From Streptomyces spiralis (GTDB lineage Bacteria; Actinomycetota; Actinomycetes; Streptomycetales; Streptomycetaceae): a stretch of DNA of 64,000 nt. A program made the position numbers and the translations under genes. The stretch spans positions 1 through 64,000 of the forward strand of contig NZ_BNBC01000054.1 in assembly GCF_014654675.1 (NCBI RefSeq), read 5' to 3'. Below are positions 59,608 to 64,000 of the stretch, one piece after another. Below the pieces are notes generated by a model. The model had not been told where the DNA came from. It did not search any database and saw only the letters and a program-made list of their open reading frames with translations. Each line of letters opens with the position of its first letter. The first letter of the stretch is position 1.

Positions 59608-60597
59608 ATGCAGTACGCACATCTGGGACGCAGCGGGCTGAAGGTCAGCCGCCTCGCGCTGGGCACGATGAACTTCGGGGACGTCACCGACGAGGCCGAG
59701 AGCTTCAAAATCATGGACGCCGCACTGGAGGCAGGCATCAACCTGTTCGACACCGCCGACGTCTACGGCGGACCCCAGTCGCCCGACATGGAGCAAGGCT
59801 ACGGACTGTCGGAAGAGATCATCGGCCGATGGCTCGCTCAGGGCGGAGGCCGCCGGGAGCAGATCGTGCTGGCGACCAAGCTCTACCAGCCCATGGGCCT
59901 TGGCCCCAACGACAAGTACCTCTCCGCCTACAAGATCCGCAAGGCCGCCGAAGACAGCCTGCGCCGCCTGAAGACCGACCACATCGATCTCTACCAGATG
60001 CACCACATCGACCGTTCCACCCCGTGGGAGGAGATCTGGCAGGCGATGGAGCAACTGGTCCGCGAGGGCAAGGTGATCTACACCGGCAGCAGCAACTTCG
60101 CCGGATGGCAGATCGCGACCGCGCAGAACGCCGCCACCAACCGCCACTTCATGGGCCTGGTCTCCGAGCAGAGCCTGTACAACCTGACCGCCCGCACCAT
60201 CGAGCTCGAAGTGATCCCCGCGCTGCGCCACTACGGCATCGCCCTGCTGCCCTGGAGCCCGCTGGGCGGCGGCCTGCTCGGCGGAGTGCTGAAGAAGACC
60301 GAAGGCGGCCGCCGCACTGCGCCGCACATGCAGCAGACCATCGAGCGGCACCGGTCGCAGTTGGAGGCGTACGAGGCGCTGTGCGACGAGATCGGCGAAC
60401 AGCCCGCCGACGTGGCGCTGGCCTGGCTGCTGCACAATCCCGTCCTCACCGCCACGATCGTCGGCCCCCGCACCACCGATCAGCTCGCCAGGAACCTGCA
60501 CGCGCCTGAGGTGACCCTGTCCGAGGACATGCTGCGCCGGCTCGACGAGATCTGGCCCGGCCCCGGAGGGGAAGCCCCCGAGGCGTACGCCTGGTAA
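59608..60597 (+). CDS. Aldo/keto reductase (AKR11/12-like)
   Basis: 329 aa. Tetrad: NLFDTADVYGG (Asp, Tyr), LATKLYQPMG (Lys), LYQMHHIDRS (His). VSEQSLYNLTARTIELEVIP and LLPWSPLGGGLLGG are typical. The C-terminal VGPRTTDQLARNLHAPE binds NADPH. AAAGGA precedes ATG 59608. It is related to the reductase at 49573 but clearly diverged. Confidence 0.9.
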   Translation: MQYAHLGRSGLKVSRLALGTMNFGDVTDEAESFKIMDAALEAGINLFDTADVYGGPQSPDMEQGYGLSEEIIGRWLAQGGGRREQIVLATKLYQPMGLGPNDKYLSAYKIRKAAEDSLRRLKTDHIDLYQMHHIDRSTPWEEIWQAMEQLVREGKVIYTGSSNFAGWQIATAQNAATNRHFMGLVSEQSLYNLTARTIELEVIPALRHYGIALLPWSPLGGGLLGGVLKKTEGGRRTAPHMQQTIERHRSQLEAYEALCDEIGEQPADVALAWLLHNPVLTATIVGPRTTDQLARNLHAPEVTLSEDMLRRLDEIWPGPGGEAPEAYAW

Positions 60598-60758
60598 CCA
60601 GAACGACGAGCCCTGCCGCCTTCACCGGCTGACAGGAGTCGGGTGGCGGCGCGCCGGCATCACGCGCCAGCGGGTCAGACAATCCTGCACTCGTCGCCGC
60701 CGCGACCTCCGCAACAGCTGAGCAGACCACAGTCTCACTTCCGAAGGAGAGCGCCCCA

Positions 60759-61371
60759 TGACCACCTGGCCTCCTGAGACGCTTGAGCGAATCGCCCGAG
60801 CAGACGAACTGCACATCCCCCCGCCGAGGAGTGGGGGCCGGACGCGCTACCCGCGCTCCCGGTCGTCCTGCCGCTCCTGAAGGACACGCGGCACGCGTTG
60901 CGCGTGGTCGACGTGCTGCTGGCGATGGGCCCCGGTGCCGCCTCGATGGCGTCCGCCGTGCGCGACGCGGTCGTCCTCGACCACCCGGGCCTGGGTCGGC
61001 AACCGTCGCTTCGGTACTTCGAGGAGCACCACTTCGGCAACGTCGGCGGCTACCGATCGTGGTACGTCGGAGTCAACGACTTCGGATACAACGCCTTCCC
61101 CGTCGCCGTCGACTGGTTCGACGTCGCGGACCTCTCCCACACCCGGCTTCTGCCCGACCCACGCGACGGGTACCGGGTGAGCGCGCCGATCAACACGGTC
61201 GTCGTCAGCGGCATTGCCCTGTGCGAGGAGGTCCAGAATGGCACCTTCTTCGGCATCTCCCTGGGCGTAGACCAAGACCAGGTCCGCCCGTCAGATCCTG
61301 AGTACCACGTGCTCGACAGCCGGATCGGTCGCGCCCATCGGCGTATCCGGGCATGGCGCTGGCACCCTTGA
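60759..61371 (+). pseudogene. Fused remnants: DUF2255-like N-terminus joined to an unknown C-terminal fragment
   Basis: From ATG 60759, MTTWPPETLERIARADELHI resembles the start of DUF2255 proteins, but the frame degenerates after about residue 22 and stops near 60880. In another frame, EEWGPDALPALPVVLPLLKD (from about 60823) opens a second coding stretch that runs to the TGA at 61371 (VGGYRSWYVGVNDFGYNAFP) and has no start of its own. The two pieces look joined by a deletion. The second part belongs to no recognised family. Confidence 0.45.
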
Positions 61372-61857
61372 GGAGGACGTGTTGGGCTTTCTCGGCGCGT
61401 TTCCAGGTGAAGCGGTCGCTGTAGCCGGTGGTGAGCGTCGGGTGTGTCGTGCGGAGTGGATGGCGGAGGTGATGGAGCAGCGCGGGGTGTCGGCCGCTGA
61501 GGCCGCCGTCGCGCTTGGCTATCCGGCCGGCCTGATCCGCCGTGCGAGCGTGAGCCGGGCAAGGTCGCCAACCCGCTGGACGAGGCCCCCGAGCGTGGCG
61601 GAAGAGGCGACGCTGACATTCCTTGTTGGCGGCCTTGTTGAACGCTAGTTGGCGAGTCCAGGCGTGAGACGGTCACGTTCCGTGGGCTGCCCGGTGTGGG
61701 TCGGAGGAGGGCTGCGGCCTCGTCGGAGATCGGAAGCGCTGCGCTTCTTTGCCGCGCTGTGTCCTGATCAAATGTGCAGCTCAGAGCACAATCACGCTCC
61801 GTGGGAGCGGGCCGAGGCAGCTCCGGGAGGCGCCTCGACTCGCTGCCGGTCACACGG
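61372..61857. other. Gene-poor stretch, no supportable gene
   Basis: Short frames on both strands lack family resemblance. The minus strand near 61350-61460 (YSDRFTWKRAEKAQHVLLKG) has a weak coding look and could be a remnant of a transposase or other gene, but this is not certain. Confidence 0.4.
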
Positions 61858-62571
61858 TCATCCGGCTTTGGGCTCGGGATAGACCTGCTCGACACGGTCG
61901 CGCTTGATGTACAGGTCCCAGTACTGCTCGGCGAGGTCGTCGGGGTCGACGAGCGCGCCGATGGCCTCGGGCATCGTCTGGGCGGTGGCCTCGGCGGCCG
62001 CGCTGCGGGCGATGAAGGCGGTGACGGACAGAGTGCCGGCGTATATCCCGGAGCTGGCCAGTTCGCCGTTGAGGGAGTACAGCCAGTTGCGGGCGGCCGC
62101 CATGAGCGGGCCGACGCCGCTCATGAAGGGCTGCGGCTGTACGGCGGTGTGGCCGGTGGCCATCAGGAAGGCGCCGTCGCCGCGCTCGGTCCACTCCGGC
62201 AGGGCCGCACGGACCACTTCGACTGGGGTGAGGAGCATCAGCGGGATGTCCTTGCGCAGCGTGGCCGCGTCCAGCTGGGCGGCGGGCAGGAAGCTCTGCT
62301 CGGTGCCGATGGGGCCGTACTCGATGACGTCGAGGCGGCCGAACCGCTCGCGGATGGCCTTGATCAGGGCGGGTATCTCGGCGGGCTCGGACAGGTCGGC
62401 GGGGAAGCCGGCCGCCTCGATGCCTTCGCCGGTCAACTGCTCGACGAGGGCGTCGAGGCGGTCCTTGCGGCGGGCGACGAGCGCGACGCGGAAGCCCTCG
62501 CGGGCGAAGCGGCGGGCGACGGAGGCGCCGAGGCCGGGGCCGGCACCGAAGACGGCGATGACTTTGGACAT
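61858..62571 (-). CDS. SDR-like Rossmann protein lacking the YxxxK pair
   Basis: 237 aa. The glycine motif AVFGAGPGLGASVARRFARE and the NADP-type ALVARRKDRL strand are clear. At the position of the usual catalytic Tyr-x3-Lys the sequence reads SGVGPLMAAARNW, so classical SDR catalysis is doubtful. Similar atypical SDRs are common in actinobacteria. ATG 62571 starts MSKVIAVFG. It lies downstream of the DsbA-like gene on the same strand with about 106 bp between. Confidence 0.82.
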   Translation of the reverse strand: MSKVIAVFGAGPGLGASVARRFAREGFRVALVARRKDRLDALVEQLTGEGIEAAGFPADLSEPAEIPALIKAIRERFGRLDVIEYGPIGTEQSFLPAAQLDAATLRKDIPLMLLTPVEVVRAALPEWTERGDGAFLMATGHTAVQPQPFMSGVGPLMAAARNWLYSLNGELASSGIYAGTLSVTAFIARSAAAEATAQTMPEAIGALVDPDDLAEQYWDLYIKRDRVEQVYPEPKAG

Positions 62572-62677
62572 GGGGAATCTCCTTCAGGGGTGCGGTCAGG
62601 CGGCTTCGGGGCGGCCGAGAGCCGTGGCCAGACGGCGGGCCTGGCCGAGGACGGAGAATGCAAGGCGGCGGCGGAGG

Positions 62678-63391
62678 TCAGCCGCGGGCGGGGACGGCGC
62701 AGCCGTCAGGGCCGCAGGCGGGGGTGCCCTCGCCGGAGGCGGCGGTGAGAGGGCGGCGCCGGTCCCATGCCTGATGCAGGACGCCGAGGAGGGCGTCGCT
62801 GTCCTGGGCCCCGGGGATGGCGTAGGTGCCGTCGACGAGGAGGAAGGGGGCGCCGGTGGCGCCCAGGGCCTGGGCGCGGGCGGCCTCGTCCTGCACCTGC
62901 CGCTGGTAGCGGCGCTCCCCGAGCACCCGGCGGGTCTTGTCTGCGTCCAGCCCGAGCTCGCCGGCGAGGGCGAGCAGGTCGTCCAGGCCGAAGACGCGAC
63001 GGGCCTGGCCGAAGTAGGCACGGAAGATCGCGGCCCAGGCGGCGCGGTTCTTGCCCTGGGCGGAGGCATGGGCGAGGAACTCGTGTGCCAGGTCGGTGTT
63101 GCCGACCTGGTTGTCCAGCACCCGGTAAGGGCTGAGTCCCTCGGCGGCGGCCAGCTGCTCGATGTGCCGGGTGGAGGCTTCGGCCTGCGCACCCTGCAGC
63201 CCGTAACGGCGCAGCAACGCGTCGCAGACACTGAACACGGTGCCCCCGGGAAAGGAGCCGCTGATCGGGAACGAGCGGTGGATCACCTCCACCTCACCGG
63301 CGTGGTCGAACCGCTCCACAGCCCGGTCCAGACGGTGGCTGCCCAGGCCGCACCAGGGGCAGGTCACCTCGGACCATATTTCCACCTTCAT
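62678..63391 (-). CDS. DsbA-family (FrnE-like) thiol oxidoreductase
   Basis: 237 aa. MKVEIWSEVTCPWCGLG has the CxxC redox motif at the start of a thioredoxin fold with a helical insertion, as in FrnE. The cis-Pro loop is GATGAPFLLVDGTYAIPGAQ. A C-terminal CGPDGC adds another Cys pair. There is no signal peptide, so it is cytoplasmic. It is divergent from the HxlR gene, a common regulator/target pair for this family. Confidence 0.88.
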   Translation of the reverse strand: MKVEIWSEVTCPWCGLGSHRLDRAVERFDHAGEVEVIHRSFPISGSFPGGTVFSVCDALLRRYGLQGAQAEASTRHIEQLAAAEGLSPYRVLDNQVGNTDLAHEFLAHASAQGKNRAAWAAIFRAYFGQARRVFGLDDLLALAGELGLDADKTRRVLGERRYQRQVQDEAARAQALGATGAPFLLVDGTYAIPGAQDSDALLGVLHQAWDRRRPLTAASGEGTPACGPDGCAVPARG

Positions 63392-63493
63392 GGCGTACCT
63401 TCTATTCCGACGTTTTGTTCGTAGCGTCATGATGGACCGATATGGAAGCCGGTACAAAAGGCACACGCGTGTGCGTGGCGGAGAGGAAAGTGT

Positions 63494-63912
63494 GTGATGG
63501 AGGCCGGGGACGGCGCGGGAGAGGCGGCACCGGCAGCACTGCCGGTGGAGGCGGCTGCGGCGGCCGGGCCGTGCTCGGGCATCCCCGCCGAGCACATGGA
63601 GTTCATCCGGCAGATCCTGGACCGGGTCGGCGACAAGTGGAGCCTGCTCGTGATCGCCGTGGTGGCCGCCGGCTTCGCTACACCGACGTGCAGCGGCAGA
63701 TCCCCGGCATTTCCCAGCGGATGCTCAGCCTCACCCTGCGCCAGCTCCAGCAGGACGGCCTGCTCACCCGCACCGCCTACCCCGAAGTCCCCCCGCGCGT
63801 GGAGTACGCCCTCACCCCACTCGGCCGCGGCCTGCACGAGATCGTCAGCTCACTGATCGGCTGGGCCGCCGAACACCACGACGAGATCCGCGCCCACCGC
63901 GCCGCCTCCTGA
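63494..63912 (+). pseudogene. HxlR-family regulator interrupted by a frameshift
   Basis: The N-terminal part (from GTG 63494 or ATG 63497) contains EFIRQILDRVGDKWSLLVIA, the HxlR wing-helix start. Just after VVAAG, near 63671-63673, the reading frame is lost; the rest, LRYTDVQRQIPGISQRMLSL through VPPRVEYALTPLG to the TGA at 63912, is perfect HxlR sequence in another frame. One missing base (or four) would restore a ~139-aa protein. It may be a true inactivation or a sequencing error. Confidence 0.8.
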
Positions 63913-64000
63913 CTCCGCTCCCGGCCCCCGAACTGGCCGTTGGCCCGCCCCTTCGTCCTGCGCATATGTACGTATGGGCGGGGCCTGCCGCGCAGACGTC

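Noticed and set aside
61379..61648. 89-codon plus-strand frame considered as a gene
   Set aside because: No ribosome binding site, no family resemblance, and poor agreement with neighbouring codon use.
45305..63391. Redox island considered as a natural-product gene cluster
   Set aside because: No polyketide synthase, NRPS, terpene cyclase or other scaffold enzyme is present; only tailoring-type oxidoreductases and transporters.

Overview
The window is high-GC actinobacterial chromosome, almost certainly Streptomyces. The evidence is the strong G/C bias at third codon positions, frequent GTG and TTG starts, ATGA-type gene overlaps, TAnnnT -10 boxes directly before start codons, an egtABCD ergothioneine operon, a sigma-R-type promoter before a thioredoxin gene, and an FxsA/FxsB peptide locus. 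No rRNA, tRNA, CRISPR array, intact insertion sequence or replication origin was found.

Layout. 1-8.5 kb: part of a short repeat with terminal inverted repeats, a secreted NlpC/P60 protein, a UvrA-like ATPase, a luciferase-like oxidoreductase, a second complete copy of the repeat (193 bp) ending right at a HAD phosphatase gene, dodecin, and a solute-binding lipoprotein behind a DasR-like palindrome. 8.6-13.0 kb: egtA-egtB-egtC-egtD, each overlapping the next. 13.3-18.4 kb: a PARG-like protein, an orphan PemK/MazF-like protein, a cupin, a Cys-rich HTH regulator ending in a 10-bp tandem repeat, a small membrane protein and a flotillin.

18.5-31.5 kb is the most distinctive part. On the plus strand lies a coupled fxsA-fxsB-HExxH RiPP cassette. 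Facing it, 20 bp away, is a minus-strand operon of four genes (trypsin-like protease, VMAP-type protein, MoxR-type AAA+ ATPase, giant vWA/NB-ARC/TPR protein) in which every junction is a 4-bp ATGA overlap. A Trypco1-type protein and a ClC transporter lie beside it. This matches the NTP-dependent vWA-MoxR-VMAP type of conflict system with a cyclophane peptide. The precursor is unusual: it has Tyr instead of Phe in the FxS motif and a 14-residue tail after the place where the family normally stops.

31.8-43.9 kb holds several regulator/target pairs with visible operators: a TetR gene and an FMN reductase with two palindromes; a TetR-FAD monooxygenase operon behind four palindromes spaced exactly 15 bp apart; LacI; thioredoxin (sigma-R promoter) divergent from a flavin disulfide oxidoreductase; peptide deformylase; a MarR pair; and pirin.

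43.9-45.3 kb is gene-poor and holds broken gene remnants. 45.3-63.9 kb is a dense accessory island of NAD(P)-linked redox enzymes (four aldo/keto reductases, two SDRs, three MDR-type dehydrogenases, an NADP/F420-type reductase), two MFS exporters, a cupin, a DsbA-like protein and three regulators (two XRE/MmyB-type and one frameshifted HxlR). A 42-bp promoter element occurs twice in the island, which suggests shared control by an MmyB-type regulator. A fused gene remnant lies at 60.8-61.4 kb.
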